Positions 25,248-34,130 of a stretch of DNA of 64,000 bases are shown piece after piece. The notes under the pieces are model-generated. The model was given only the letters and a program-made list of their open reading frames with translations, made no database searches and was not told the origin of the DNA. Each line of letters opens with the position of its first letter. Positions within the stretch are counted from its first letter, which is position 1. This stretch comes from Bacteroidaceae bacterium. GTDB lineage: Bacteria > Bacteroidota > Bacteroidia > Bacteroidales > Bacteroidaceae. The DNA is taken from contig JAFYAT010000091.1 of assembly GCA_017540585.1 (NCBI GenBank), forward strand, positions 1 to 64,000, given 5' to 3'. A program made the position numbers and the translations under genes.

Positions 25248-26366
25248 CTAAAAGGCTCTTTTAAGGAGTTTTATTCGTGCTCCTCCAAGGGTTGTGACGA
25301 CACCTTTCTGCTCAAGTTCAAAGATTGTGGCACTCACAAGTCCGTACCCAAGTCCAGTCTCGTTTACGATAAAATTGATAGATTTATCATCAACATCCTT
25401 GAGACTGTTAACAATCTTCTGTTCGTCTTCGCTCAACTCAGGCATAGCATCGGCAAAGAGGTCACGCTGAACGGGACGTGGCTGTCCCCACCCCATATAC
25501 TTGACAAACTCCTCCGCATTCATGAGCAATTGTGCCTTGTTGTCTGCAATAATCTTATTGCATCCTGCGCTATTCTCATCCGATGTCCTTCCAGGAAAGG
25601 CAAAGACATCACGATTGTAATTGTTGGCAAGGTTTGCAGTCACGAGTGAACCTCCATAACTTCCGCTCTCCACCACAATGGTGCAATCGCTCATGCCAGC
25701 AACGATCCTATTTCGCTTCAGAAAGTTGGACTTCTCTATCTTCGTATTATGGATGTATTCGGTCAAGATTCCTCCTTGTGTGGTCATCTTGCTTGCCGTC
25801 TCACGATGAACACTCGGATAGATTTTTTCAAGCCCATGAGCCACGACTCCTATGGTATTCATATCGTTGGCTAAAGCCGCACGATGCGAATGGATATCTA
25901 TTCCGTAGGCAAGACCGCTGACGATTATGGCATCTGGAACGAGAGTTTTGAGGTCGGCAACAAACGAGTTGCAGAGTTCCTTACCATACTGGCTACAGTT
26001 TCTTGTGCCCACCATGCTTACTATGTGCATAACATTCAAATCAACGTTACCATAATAATAAAGAATGACGGGCGCATCATCACACAACCTAAGTCGCTGT
26101 GGATAATCGGCATCGTTCATACACAAAGCCTTGACATTCTTCTTCTCTATGAACTCAATTTCCGACTCTGCAATACGAAAAGCATCATCCACCTTCTTCA
26201 ACGACTCGGAAAGCAGCAAGGTAGCATCAGGGATAACGTCTTTTATGTTATTCCTGTTTTCCATAACGGCAGTTGCCGAACCAAGTGTATCGTACAAGTA
26301 CTTTGCACTTATCGTTCCTATATTGGCAATCTGCGTCAATGCTATTGCGTTGAAGACTTCGGTCAC
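25248..26366 (-). CDS. dprA: DNA-processing protein DprA
   Basis: DprA binds incoming single-stranded DNA and loads RecA during natural transformation; many non-competent bacteria also keep it. The Rossmann-like core shows VSMVGTRNCSQYGKEL, IIVSGLAYGIDIHSHRAAL and GGSLVTANLANNYNR. An N-terminal SAM/HhH-like region (IALTQIANIGTISAKYLYDT) and a C-terminal winged-helix DprA_WH domain (SINFIVNETGLGYGLVSATI) complete a full-length 372-residue protein. The start is GTG (MTEVFNAIAL); an in-frame stop lies just upstream, so no longer form is possible. Monocistronic by context. Confidence 0.93.
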   Translation of the reverse strand: MTEVFNAIALTQIANIGTISAKYLYDTLGSATAVMENRNNIKDVIPDATLLLSESLKKVDDAFRIAESEIEFIEKKNVKALCMNDADYPQRLRLCDDAPVILYYYGNVDLNVMHIVSMVGTRNCSQYGKELCNSFVADLKTLVPDAIIVSGLAYGIDIHSHRAALANDMNTIGVVAHGLEKIYPSVHRETASKMTTQGGILTEYIHNTKIEKSNFLKRNRIVAGMSDCTIVVESGSYGGSLVTANLANNYNRDVFAFPGRTSDENSAGCNKIIADNKAQLLMNAEEFVKYMGWGQPRPVQRDLFADAMPELSEDEQKIVNSLKDVDDKSINFIVNETGLGYGLVSATIFELEQKGVVTTLGGARIKLLKRAF

Positions 26367-26450
26367 GATTTTATTCTAAAGTTTATAATCTCAATTAGAA
26401 ACTAAGAATAATAAGAATTATGATTTTGATGATAAATCTTGCCTCATTCA

Positions 26451-26494
26451 GAGTCAGTACTTAGTCTCATGTGAGTCAGTACTTAGTCAGTAAA
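26451..26494. repeat. 22-bp-period repeat of GTCAGTACTTAGT, copy 1
   Basis: Two units start 22 bp apart. The 40 bases at 26453-26492 are identical to the inverse complement of 45447-45486, 19 kb away. Both copies are intergenic. Confidence 0.9.
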
Positions 26495-26559
26495 TTATCA
26501 GTCAACAATTAATATGCCTACTCGACAAGTCGAAGAGAATATCCGCTCACTCTTAATTC

Positions 26560-26970
26560 TTAATTCTCCTCAAAGAATGGAGCGAACTTCTCGTTGAGTT
26601 CCTCACAATCGGAGAGACGACCGTTGACGAGGCATACACTATCTACTTCGGCACGGATGCTGAGTTTCTCATCAGGAAGACGATAAATGTCCTGAAGGAA
26701 CTTATACTTGATACCGTCCTTCTTGATTCGTATTCTTGTCACATATTCGTCGCCACTCTTGAGTGGAACCTTGAACTGCATGGTGAGGCGTGCAACCACG
26801 GCATCTGTTCCCTTTTCGTGAAGCTCAGCAAAGCTGATATTGTGAGCGAGAAGGAATTCATGACGTGCATGTTCGAGATAATGCTGGTAGTTGGCGTTGT
26901 TCACAATGCCCTGAAGATCGCACTCATAGTCGCGCACCTTGTCCTTTAATTCGTAGATATAATTAGCCAT
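26560..26970 (-). CDS. Acyl-CoA thioesterase, hotdog-fold (YbgC/FadM-like)
   Basis: A small cytoplasmic thioesterase of the 4HBT family that hydrolyses acyl-CoA. I take the ATG at 26970 (MANYIYELKDKVRDYECD), giving 136 residues; the frame runs 27 codons further but these are hydrophobic and unlike the family. The signature DYECDLQGIVNNANYQHYLEHAR carries the catalytic Asp region (usual form DxDxxGxVNNxxYxxY, with the catalytic Asp replaced by Glu-Cys-Asp). Full length for the family. A -7 box lies about 20 bp upstream of this start. Confidence 0.87.
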   Translation of the reverse strand: MANYIYELKDKVRDYECDLQGIVNNANYQHYLEHARHEFLLAHNISFAELHEKGTDAVVARLTMQFKVPLKSGDEYVTRIRIKKDGIKYKFLQDIYRLPDEKLSIRAEVDSVCLVNGRLSDCEELNEKFAPFFEEN

Positions 26971-26988
26971 AAATATTAAAGTTTTGTG

Positions 26989-26996
26989 CAAAGATA
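26989..26996 (-). promoter_or_regulatory. -7 box of the thioesterase gene
   Basis: Minus-strand TATCTTTG, 19 bp before the chosen start. It supports the shorter start codon. Confidence 0.55.
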
Positions 26997-27040
26997 GGAT
27001 AAAAAGGAGAATGAGGAATGAAGAATGCAGATTTTTTTCG

Positions 27041-27048
27041 TAACTTTG
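27041..27048 (+). promoter_or_regulatory. -7 box of the FKBP-argS unit
   Basis: TAACTTTG, 58 bp before the FKBP start. The -33 region is a T-run. It faces the thioesterase promoter. Confidence 0.55.
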
Positions 27049-27106
27049 CAAAATCTTTTATAAGTAACAATCAAGAAAATAAATAAATATAACGTAAATA
27101 TACACA

Positions 27107-27715
27107 ATGGATAAACTTAGTTACGCTCTTGGCCTTGGAATTGGCCAGCAGCTCAAGCAGATGGGTCTTAAGGACGTTCTTAAGGTTGAGGATTTCTCAC
27201 AGTCAATAATCGATGTTCTCGCAGATGCAGACCTCAAGGTGTCACACGCAGAGGGACAGAAGATTGTAAACGATTTCTTCCAGAAACTGGAGGACGTAAA
27301 GCGTGCCGAGGCAGCAGAGGCTGGCAAGGCAGCAAAGGCTGACGGCGAGAAGTTCCTTGCAGAGAACGCAAAGAAGGCTGGCGTCGTCACAACAGCAAGC
27401 GGTCTTCAGTACGAGGTACTCACAGAGGGTACAGGCAAGAAGCCAAAGGCAACAGACAAGGTACGTTGCCACTATGAGGGTCGCCTTATTGACGGTACAG
27501 TATTCGATTCATCTTATCAGCGTAATGAGCCAGCAGACTTCGGACTTCAGCAGGTTATCGCTGGTTGGACAGAGGGTGTTCAGCTCATGGCAGAGGGTGC
27601 TAAGTATCGTTTCTACATTCCTTACATGCTCGCATACGGCGAGGGTGGCGCAGGTGCTCTCATCCCACCATTCTCTGCTCTCATCTTTGACGTAGAGCTT
27701 ATTAAGGTACTTTAA
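27107..27715 (+). CDS. FKBP-type peptidyl-prolyl isomerase (FklB-like, cytoplasmic)
   Basis: This is a 202-residue isomerase without a signal peptide. The N-terminal dimerisation domain begins MDKLSYALGLGIGQQLKQMG, followed by an Ala/Lys-rich helix (about 65-85). The FKBP domain (about 100-202) includes VRCHYEGRLIDGTVFDSS and YGEGGAGALIPPFSALIF. The length fits the FklB/FkpA group. It is the third FKBP in the window and the only one lacking an export signal. The stop codon TAA is directly followed by a GC-rich element that fills the gap to argS. Confidence 0.92.
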   Translation: MDKLSYALGLGIGQQLKQMGLKDVLKVEDFSQSIIDVLADADLKVSHAEGQKIVNDFFQKLEDVKRAEAAEAGKAAKADGEKFLAENAKKAGVVTTASGLQYEVLTEGTGKKPKATDKVRCHYEGRLIDGTVFDSSYQRNEPADFGLQQVIAGWTEGVQLMAEGAKYRFYIPYMLAYGEGGAGALIPPFSALIFDVELIKVL

Positions 27716-27878
27716 GCCCCCTTACCCCCGAAGGGGGCAGCCTCCGGTTCATGCCGTTCATGATGCGTCTGCATCTTTAAAACAGAAAGCCGAAGGTCAT
27801 GCTTGTCGGGGAATAAATACGTTAATAACATCCACCTCCCTTGGTCTGGATGGCCGCCCCCTTTGGGGGCTGGGGGGC
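27716..27878. repeat. GC-rich palindromic element, copy 2 (between FKBP and argS)
   Basis: Ends GCCCCCTTACCCCCGAAG and its inverted relative CTTTGGGGGCTGGGGGGC enclose about 115 bp. The element starts at the base after the FKBP stop and ends six bases before the argS ATG, so it occupies the whole intercistronic space. Each end can also fold on itself. Confidence 0.9.
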
Positions 27879-27884
27879 ATTAAT

Positions 27885-29699
27885 ATGGAACAGAAAATCA
27901 TATCAGGAGTACAAGCTGCAGTCAAGGCGCTCTATGGTCTTGATGCTGACGCTTCACAGGTTCAGCTCCAGAAGACAAAGGCTGAGTTTGAGGGTCACCT
28001 CACAGTCGTTGTATTCCCATTTGTCAAGGCAGCACGCAAGTCACCTGAGCAGGTAGGTCAGGAGATAGGTCAGTATCTCTTAGACAACGCTTCAGATGTT
28101 GTTGCCAAGTTCAATGTGGTTAAGGGATTCCTTAACCTCGTCATCAGCGATGCACAGTGGATTAACCTCCTCAACGAGATTAACGCTGACGACAAGTTCG
28201 GATTTACTCAGGCAACTGACAAGTCACCACTCGTGATGATTGAGTACAGCTCGCCTAACACAAATAAGCCACTCCACCTCGGTCACGTGCGTAACAACCT
28301 CCTCGGTGCAGCTCTTGCACGTATCGTAGAGGCTAACGGTAACAAGGTCGTAAAGACAAACATCGTAAACGACCGTGGTATTCACATCTGTAAGTCTATG
28401 CTCGCATGGCTCAAGTATGGCAACGGTGAGACACCTGAGACTTCAGGTAAGAAGGGTGACCACCTCATCGGCGACTACTACGTGGCATTCGACAAGCACT
28501 ACAAGGCTGAGTGCGACGAACTCGCCAAGAAGTATGTAGCCGAAGGCATGGCTGAGGAAGAGGCTAAGGAGAAGGCTAAACAGGAAGCACCACTCATCAA
28601 GGAGGCACACGAGATGCTCGTGAAGTGGGAGAACAACGACCCAGAGGTACGTGCTCTCTGGCGCAAGATGAACGAGTGGGTTTATGCAGGATTTGACGAG
28701 ACTTACAAGATGATGGGTGTAAGCTTCGACAAGATATACTACGAGTCAGAGACTTATCTCGAAGGTAAGGAGAAGGTCATGGAAGGACTTGAGAAGGGAT
28801 TCTTCTACCGCCGACCTGATAACTCTGTATGGGCAGACCTTACAGCTGAAGGACTTGACGAGAAGCTTCTCCTCCGTTCAGACGGTACTTCTGTCTATAT
28901 GACTCAGGACATCGGTACAGCCAAGCTCCGTTTCCAGGACTTCCCTATCGACAAGATGATTTATGTCGTAGGTAATGAGCAGAACTACCACTTCCAGGTA
29001 CTCTCTATCCTCCTCGACAAGCTCGGATTCAAGTGGGGTAAGGACCTCGTTCACTTCTCTTACGGAATGGTTGAACTTCCAAACGGTAAGATGAAGTCAC
29101 GTGAAGGAACAGTCGTAGATGCTGACGACCTTATGGCAGCAATGATTAGCGATGCCTATACAGCAAGTGCCGACAAGCTCAAGAAGGCAGAGATGTCTGA
29201 GGAAGAGGCACGTGAGGTTGCACGCAAGGTAGGACTTGGTGCGTTGAAGTATTTCATCCTCAAGGTTGATGCACGTAAGAACATGCTCTTCAACCCAGAG
29301 GAGTCAATCGACTTCAATGGTAACACAGGTCCATTCATCCAATATACATACGCTCGTATCCAGAGTATTCTCCGCAAGGCTAAGGAGCAGAACATCACTA
29401 TTCCTGCTGTTCTTCCAGCCAATGTCGAGATATCTGTCAAGGAGACTGAACTCATCCAGAAGCTTAACGCATTCGGTGCTGCCGTTCGTCAGGCAGGAAC
29501 AGACTACAGTCCATCTGGAATCTGTAACTACTGCTACGAGCTTACCAAGGAGTTCAACCAGTTCTACCACGACTTCACAATCCTTGGTGAGACTGACGAA
29601 AACAAGAAGGTGTTCCGTCTTGTCCTTGCACAGGCAGTTGCTAAGGTTGTAAGCCTCGGTATGGGACTCCTCGGCATTGAGATGCCAGAAAGAATGTAA
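27885..29699 (+). CDS. argS: Arginyl-tRNA synthetase
   Basis: This class I synthetase charges tRNA-Arg in the cytoplasm. The additional N-terminal domain (residues 1-110) is followed by SSPNTNKPLHLGHVRNNLLG, which contains the HIGH-equivalent HLGH. The KMSKS-equivalent is MKSREG (in NGKMKSREGTVVDADD). The DALR anticodon-binding domain with its characteristic ending LLGIEMPERM closes the protein at 604 residues, slightly longer than the E. coli enzyme. It follows the FKBP gene across the GC-rich element and precedes the RNase H gene by 22 bp, so the latter two are probably co-transcribed. Confidence 0.97.
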   Translation: MEQKIISGVQAAVKALYGLDADASQVQLQKTKAEFEGHLTVVVFPFVKAARKSPEQVGQEIGQYLLDNASDVVAKFNVVKGFLNLVISDAQWINLLNEINADDKFGFTQATDKSPLVMIEYSSPNTNKPLHLGHVRNNLLGAALARIVEANGNKVVKTNIVNDRGIHICKSMLAWLKYGNGETPETSGKKGDHLIGDYYVAFDKHYKAECDELAKKYVAEGMAEEEAKEKAKQEAPLIKEAHEMLVKWENNDPEVRALWRKMNEWVYAGFDETYKMMGVSFDKIYYESETYLEGKEKVMEGLEKGFFYRRPDNSVWADLTAEGLDEKLLLRSDGTSVYMTQDIGTAKLRFQDFPIDKMIYVVGNEQNYHFQVLSILLDKLGFKWGKDLVHFSYGMVELPNGKMKSREGTVVDADDLMAAMISDAYTASADKLKKAEMSEEEAREVARKVGLGALKYFILKVDARKNMLFNPEESIDFNGNTGPFIQYTYARIQSILRKAKEQNITIPAVLPANVEISVKETELIQKLNAFGAAVRQAGTDYSPSGICNYCYELTKEFNQFYHDFTILGETDENKKVFRLVLAQAVAKVVSLGMGLLGIEMPERM

Positions 29700-29721
29700 T
29701 CACATTTTTCTTGATCCAACA

Positions 29722-30447
29722 ATGGCCAAACAAAAATTCTATGTGGTGTGGGATGGAGTAGAAGATGGTGTCTATACATCCTGGGAAGCATGTCAGGAAG
29801 CTGTCAAAGGTTTCTCCAATGCCAAGTTCAAGTCTTTCAAGACTGAGGCTGAAGCAGAAGAAGCGTTTGCTCTTGGCTACGACGCATGGAAAGATATAGA
29901 AAAGCAGAAGGAGACCGCCGTGTCTTCTTCTGCTTCTTGTTCTGAATCTGACGATATGTCCACACCATCAGCCTCATCCGTCCAGACAGCTCCTTCACAG
30001 TCATCACGTCCACAGGTAAACGCATCAGCCCTTCCACAGGGAGCAATCAACAACTCCATCGCCGTAGATGCAGCTTGTAGCGGCAACCCTGGAAAGATGG
30101 AGTACCGTGGTGTCTATCTACGTACAGGTAAGGAGATATTCCACTTCGGTCCCGTCTTCGGTACAAATAACATAGGTGAGTTCCTTGCCATTGTCCACGG
30201 ACTTGCCCTGCTCAAGCAGAAGGGACTTGACGACATGCCCGTGTATAGCGACAGCGTCAACGCCCAGTTGTGGGTGCGCAAGAAGAAGTGTAAGACCACC
30301 CTTGAGCGTAACGAAAAGACCGAACAGCTCTACCAGTTGATTGAACGTGCTGAAAACTGGCTCAAGAACAATACCTACAGCAATCCAATCATCAAGTGGC
30401 CAACCGAGCAATGGGGTGAAATCCCTGCCGACTTCGGACGCAAATAA
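29722..30447 (+). CDS. rnhA: Ribonuclease H with N-terminal viroplasmin-like domain
   Basis: This enzyme cleaves the RNA strand of RNA-DNA hybrids. The ATG at 29722 gives MAKQKFYVVWDGVEDGVYTS, the start of the caulimovirus VI (hybrid-binding) domain, with WEACQEAVKGF and KFKSFKTEAEAEEAF. A Ser-rich linker (about 75-110) follows. The RNase H fold then shows the acidic active-site segments IAVDAACSGNPGKMEYRGV, NNIGEFLAIVHGL and VYSDSVNAQLWV. The 241 residues fit Bacteroidetes homologues. It starts 22 bp after argS. An in-frame start upstream inside argS is unlikely. Confidence 0.9.
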   Translation: MAKQKFYVVWDGVEDGVYTSWEACQEAVKGFSNAKFKSFKTEAEAEEAFALGYDAWKDIEKQKETAVSSSASCSESDDMSTPSASSVQTAPSQSSRPQVNASALPQGAINNSIAVDAACSGNPGKMEYRGVYLRTGKEIFHFGPVFGTNNIGEFLAIVHGLALLKQKGLDDMPVYSDSVNAQLWVRKKKCKTTLERNEKTEQLYQLIERAENWLKNNTYSNPIIKWPTEQWGEIPADFGRK

Positions 30448-30469
30448 CCCTCTTTAATTAAAATGACCT

Positions 30470-30919
30470 ATGATATATTTTTCATTTGATGACTCGTTTG
30501 AACATAACGAGGAGTATAAATCCAAAGAGAAGCCACCCATAGAGTCAAAGAACACGCTAAAGGATTGGATTAAGAGCATTCCTCTTATTTTATTTATCAT
30601 CTTTGGCTTGATTGTGTGTCTTATTGAAAAGATATTCACATTTAACAAGAAGCTCCCTGACGATGTTGACAAGGTAAAGACATGGTACTTGGAGTTTGAC
30701 GATGAAGAAGACCATTGTGCAGTACGAGAAGTCGGCGTAGATGAAAACGGCAAGGTCGTCGTTTTAGCGCCCTACGAGAAAAACGGCAGTTTGGAGTACA
30801 TGGGGTTCTGGTGTGACGAAGACGATGATATAGATTTTTTCGAAAACATTATTGGCGTCAAACACATTACCAAAGAAGAGTTTGAATCCGTATGGAACTC
30901 CTTTGAAGAACCCGTATAA
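30470..30919 (+). CDS. Small membrane protein of unknown function
   Basis: I do not recognise a family. The 149 residues have a charged N-terminus (about 1-33), one clear membrane helix (IPLILFIIFGLIVCLIEKIF, about 37-56) and an acidic C-terminal domain (WYLEFDDEEDHCAVREVG, then FWCDEDDDIDFFENIIG). It is 22 bp after the RNase H gene and could be the last gene of that unit. Its codon use looks ordinary, and alternating beta-like segments suggest a folded domain. Function unknown. Confidence 0.6.
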   Translation: MIYFSFDDSFEHNEEYKSKEKPPIESKNTLKDWIKSIPLILFIIFGLIVCLIEKIFTFNKKLPDDVDKVKTWYLEFDDEEDHCAVREVGVDENGKVVVLAPYEKNGSLEYMGFWCDEDDDIDFFENIIGVKHITKEEFESVWNSFEEPV

Positions 30920-30920
30920 A

Positions 30921-30983
30921 AACGACACCCAAGTGTAGTCGGAGCGACACTCGACTGTGGGTGATTGCGACACTCGACTGTCG
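30921..30983. repeat. 22-23-bp-period array of GCGACACTCGACTGT
   Basis: Three related units start at about 30922, 30944 and 30967. The last two share GCGACACTCGACTGT exactly and the core is partly palindromic. The cluster begins one base or two after the 30470-30919 stop and can act as a 3'-end hairpin. Confidence 0.8.
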
Positions 30984-31029
30984 CTTTCAGTCTGATTATT
31001 GCTTCAATTTATCGTCACTTGAACAGTAG

Positions 31030-31096
31030 ATTCAATCCTCGATTGATGTACATATTCAATCGAGGATTGAATGTATATATCGATCGAGGATCGAAT
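31030..31096. repeat. 24-bp-period array, CGAGG family, copy 2
   Basis: Three units (TTCAATCCTCGATTGAT, TTCAATCGAGGATTGAA, TCGATCGAGGATCGAAT) start 24 bp apart; the first is in opposite orientation. The core TCAATCGAGG is shared with arrays at 17248 and 62487. Confidence 0.85.
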
Positions 31097-31142
31097 TAGT
31101 AGTACGAACGGGGGTGATTTCACAAGCCATACAAAACTGGGC

Positions 31143-31199
31143 ACGCTACGTCAACAAAAAACTGACGCTACGTCAAATTTTCATTGACGGAGCGTCAGC
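31143..31199. repeat. 22-bp-period array of ACGCTACGTC
   Basis: ACGCTACGTCAA occurs twice 22 bp apart. A third copy, inverted (TTGACGGAGCGTCAG), follows at the same spacing. It is the third different array in this 300-bp gap before the hisS 3' end. Confidence 0.85.
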
Positions 31200-31223
31200 A
31201 TATTTTTTGATGGAGGCAGATTG

Positions 31224-32582
31224 TTACTTGCAGATTGCGCTTGCGATATCTGCTGGAGCAATCATCTGCTGCTCGCCAGTAATCATGTTCTTGAGGTTTA
31301 CTTTGCCTTCTGCCATCTCGCTTTCACCTACGATTGCAACGAATGGAATGTTCTTGGCATTGGCGTACGACATCTGCTTCTTCATCTTGGCAGCATCTGG
31401 ATAAATCTCGGCACGGATACCTGCCTTGCGCACCTCTGCAAGGATTGGAAGACAGAAGTCTGTCTCTGCCTCACCGAAGTTGACAAAGAGAAGCTGTGTA
31501 GCATTGACAGCCTCCTTTGGATAAAGGTCAAGCTGGTTGAGCACATCGAAGATACGGTCAGCACCAAATGAGATACCTACACCGCTAAGTCCTGGCATAC
31601 CGAAGATGCCTGTAAGGTTGTCGTAACGACCACCTCCTGTGATTGAACCAATCTGAACATCGAGAGCCTTTACCTCGAAGATAGCACCTGTATAATAGTT
31701 AAGACCACGGGCAAGTGTGAGGTCAAGCTCTATTTCATTGTTGAGGCTTGTGAGCTTTGAAAGTATGTATTCACTTTCCTCAACACCCTTGAGACCAATC
31801 TCGCTGTCCTTGAGAACCTCCTTCATTGTTGCAAGCTTCTCTGCATTTGTACCAGAGAGCTTGATGATTGGCTGAAGCTTCTCGATGGCATCAGCAGGAA
31901 TACCATCGTTGGCAAGCTCCTCGTTGACAGCATCAAGACCAATCTTGTCGAGCTTGTCGATGGCAACTGTGATGTCAACAATCTTGTCTGCCTGTCCAAT
32001 CATCTCTGCAATACCTGTGAGAATCTTGCGGTTGTTAATCTTGATGCATACACGTACACCAAAGCGAGTGAAGACTGTATCGACAATCTGCATGAGCTCA
32101 ACCTCATTGAGAAGAGACTCTGAACCTACAACGTCGGCATCACACTGGTAGAACTCACGGTAGCGTCCCTTCTGTGGACGGTCAGCACGCCATACTGGCT
32201 GAATCTGGTAACGCTTGAAAGGAAGTGTGAGTTCCTCGCGGTGCTGAACAACGAAACGTGCAAATGGTACTGTGAGGTCATAACGGAGACCTTTCTCACA
32301 GAACTTGCTCGCAAGCTTGAGTGTGCTTGTGTTAGCCACCTCGTCAGCAGTCATTCCGTGGAGGAAGTCGCCTGAGTTAAGAATCTTGAAGAGGAGCTTG
32401 TCGCCCTCCTCGCCGTACTTACCCATGAGAGTTGAGAGGTTCTCCATTGCTGGAGTCTCAATCTGCTGGAAGCCATAGAGAGCATACACATCCTTAATGG
32501 TGTTGAATATGTAGTTACGCTTTGCCATCTCTACTGGTGAGAAGTCGCGTGTACCTTTTGGAATACTTGGTTTCTGTGCCAT
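31224..32582 (-). CDS. hisS: Histidyl-tRNA synthetase
   Basis: This class II synthetase charges tRNA-His. Motif 1 lies in the N-terminal region ([11 protein letters not shown]...). Motif 2 is [20 protein letters not shown]. The histidine-specific signatures are [12 protein letters not shown] and [18 protein letters not shown]-terminal anticodon-binding domain (about 350-452) completes a 452-residue protein. It is the last gene of the minus-strand block, separated from sufS by a large GC-rich element. The ATG is clear ([16 protein letters not shown]). Confidence 0.96.
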   Translation of the reverse strand: MAQKPSIPKGTRDFSPVEMAKRNYIFNTIKDVYALYGFQQIETPAMENLSTLMGKYGEEGDKLLFKILNSGDFLHGMTADEVANTSTLKLASKFCEKGLRYDLTVPFARFVVQHREELTLPFKRYQIQPVWRADRPQKGRYREFYQCDADVVGSESLLNEVELMQIVDTVFTRFGVRVCIKINNRKILTGIAEMIGQADKIVDITVAIDKLDKIGLDAVNEELANDGIPADAIEKLQPIIKLSGTNAEKLATMKEVLKDSEIGLKGVEESEYILSKLTSLNNEIELDLTLARGLNYYTGAIFEVKALDVQIGSITGGGRYDNLTGIFGMPGLSGVGISFGADRIFDVLNQLDLYPKEAVNATQLLFVNFGEAETDFCLPILAEVRKAGIRAEIYPDAAKMKKQMSYANAKNIPFVAIVGESEMAEGKVNLKNMITGEQQMIAPADIASAICK

Positions 32583-32605
32583 AAAAAATTAAAAATATAA
32601 TGGAT

Positions 32606-32808
32606 GGCCCCCTCCCGACCTCCCCGTGGGGGAGGAGCCTGACAGATGGGGCGTTGTTAGTTTTTTTAATAAATTACCCGGATGGTTCTCCCTCCCCATA
32701 GAGGCGAATGAGGGCGTAGAAGAGAGACTAAATGTCTCTCTGTCCCGAAATGAGGGGAGAGCAGTGCCCTGCTCGACGGAGGTCAAAGAGGGCTGGGGAG
32801 AGGGTCTT
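32606..32808. repeat. GC-rich palindromic element, copy 3 (between sufS and hisS)
   Basis: One end reads GGCCCCCTCCCGACCTCCCC, the other GGCTGGGGAGAGGGTC, which is inverted relative to it. Inner stems CCTCCCC/GGGGGAGG and an internal GGATGG motif are present. It ends next to the sufS stop codon, which on the minus strand reads TAAGAAGACCCTCTCC. About 200 bp in total. Confidence 0.85.
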
Positions 32809-32809
32809 C

Positions 32810-34024
32810 TTAGAACATCTTTGCTACCCTCTCGATACCTGCAACGAGTGCATCGACCTCTTCCTTGGTGTTGTAGAGACCGAAACTTGCACGGACTGTT
32901 CCTTCGATGCCAAGACGGCGCATGAGCGGTTCTGCACAATGATGCCCCGTGCGTACTGCTATGCCAAGACGGTCAAGAAGCGTACCCATATCAAGATGAT
33001 GGATATTGCCAACAAGGAAACTGATGACTGCATCCTTATGACTTGGCGTACCAATGAATCGCATACCGTCAATCTGACTCATACGTTCCATGGCGTAGCG
33101 TGTCAGTTCCTGCTCGTGGGCATAGATATTATCCATACCAAGTGCAGATACGTAGTCGAGAGCCTTTGCAAGAGCGTGGGTAGCCACATAGTCAGGTGTT
33201 CCTGCCTCAAACTTGTAAGGAAGCTCGTTGTATGTTGTCTTCTCGAATGATACGTTCTTTATCATCTCGCCTCCACCCTGATAAGGAGGAAGTTTGTCAA
33301 GCCAATCTTCCTTGCCATAGAGAACGCCTACGCCCGTAGGTCCGTATATCTTATGACCAGAAAAAGCGAAGAAGTCGCAGTCGAGTTCCTGCATATCAAC
33401 CTTAAAGTGCGGTGTACTCTGAGCACCGTCTATAAGGACCGGTACATTATGTTCATGAGCAATCGTGATGATGTCCTTGACGGGATTAACAGTACCGAGT
33501 ACATTGCTTACGTGTGCACAGCATACGAGACGCGTTGTCTTGCTAAACAGTCTCTTGTAAGCATCCATGTCGAGTTCGCCATTATCAAACATAGGTATGA
33601 CACGAAGCTTTGCGCCCTTACGTTCGCACATCATCTGCCAAGGCACGATGTTGGAGTGGTGCTCCATGGTGCTGACAATTATCTCGTCACCCTCATGAAT
33701 GAAAGCCTCACCGAAAGAGAAAGCCAACAGGTTGATGCTTTCGGTAGTGCCACGCGTGAAGAGAATCTCGTTTGTGCTCCTTGCGTTGATGAATGCACGC
33801 ACGGTCTCACGGCTTGCCTCGTGAAGGTCAGTTGCCTGCTGTGACAGGAAATGTACTCCACGATGCACGTTGGCATTGACATTATAATATTCGTCCACCA
33901 TAGCCTCTACCACACAGCGTGGCTTCTGCGTGGTAGCTCCATTGTCCAGATAGACAAGTGGACGGTTATATATCTTGCGTGAAAGGATTGGAAAATCCTC
34001 CCTTATTTTGTTTATGTCGTACAT
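32810..34024 (-). CDS. sufS: SufS-type cysteine desulfurase
   Basis: This PLP enzyme removes sulfur from cysteine for iron-sulfur cluster assembly. The PLP lysine is Lys225 in FSGHKIYGPTG and the catalytic persulfide cysteine is Cys363 in RTGHHCAEPLM. The GCAT-like segments TRGTTESINLLA and VLIDGAQSTPHF are intact. The 404 residues match group II desulfurases. It is the last member of sufB-sufC-sufD-sufS on the minus strand; no sufE or sufU follows in the window. Its stop is adjacent to the GC-rich element. Confidence 0.96.
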   Translation of the reverse strand: MYDINKIREDFPILSRKIYNRPLVYLDNGATTQKPRCVVEAMVDEYYNVNANVHRGVHFLSQQATDLHEASRETVRAFINARSTNEILFTRGTTESINLLAFSFGEAFIHEGDEIIVSTMEHHSNIVPWQMMCERKGAKLRVIPMFDNGELDMDAYKRLFSKTTRLVCCAHVSNVLGTVNPVKDIITIAHEHNVPVLIDGAQSTPHFKVDMQELDCDFFAFSGHKIYGPTGVGVLYGKEDWLDKLPPYQGGGEMIKNVSFEKTTYNELPYKFEAGTPDYVATHALAKALDYVSALGMDNIYAHEQELTRYAMERMSQIDGMRFIGTPSHKDAVISFLVGNIHHLDMGTLLDRLGIAVRTGHHCAEPLMRRLGIEGTVRASFGLYNTKEEVDALVAGIERVAKMF

Positions 34025-34029
34025 TGTTT

Positions 34030-34130
34030 ATTAGTTAGAAATTAGTAATTAATAATGAGTAATAATCATTCGGTTCACATAACACAAAATAGTTATTACT
34101 AATCACTCATTACTCATTTCTCATTATTTA
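34030..34130. repeat. Inverted array between sufD and sufS
   Basis: The left arm has TAGAAATTAGTAATTAATAA and the right arm has 7-bp units such as ATGAGTA and ATGAGAA in complementary orientation. It can fold into a long A/T-rich hairpin in the intercistronic gap. Confidence 0.7.

Noticed and set aside
32589..33250. Short frames across the sufS-hisS gap
   Set aside because: They consist of the GC-rich repeat element or lie antisense to sufS; Pro/Arg-rich composition results from the repeat.
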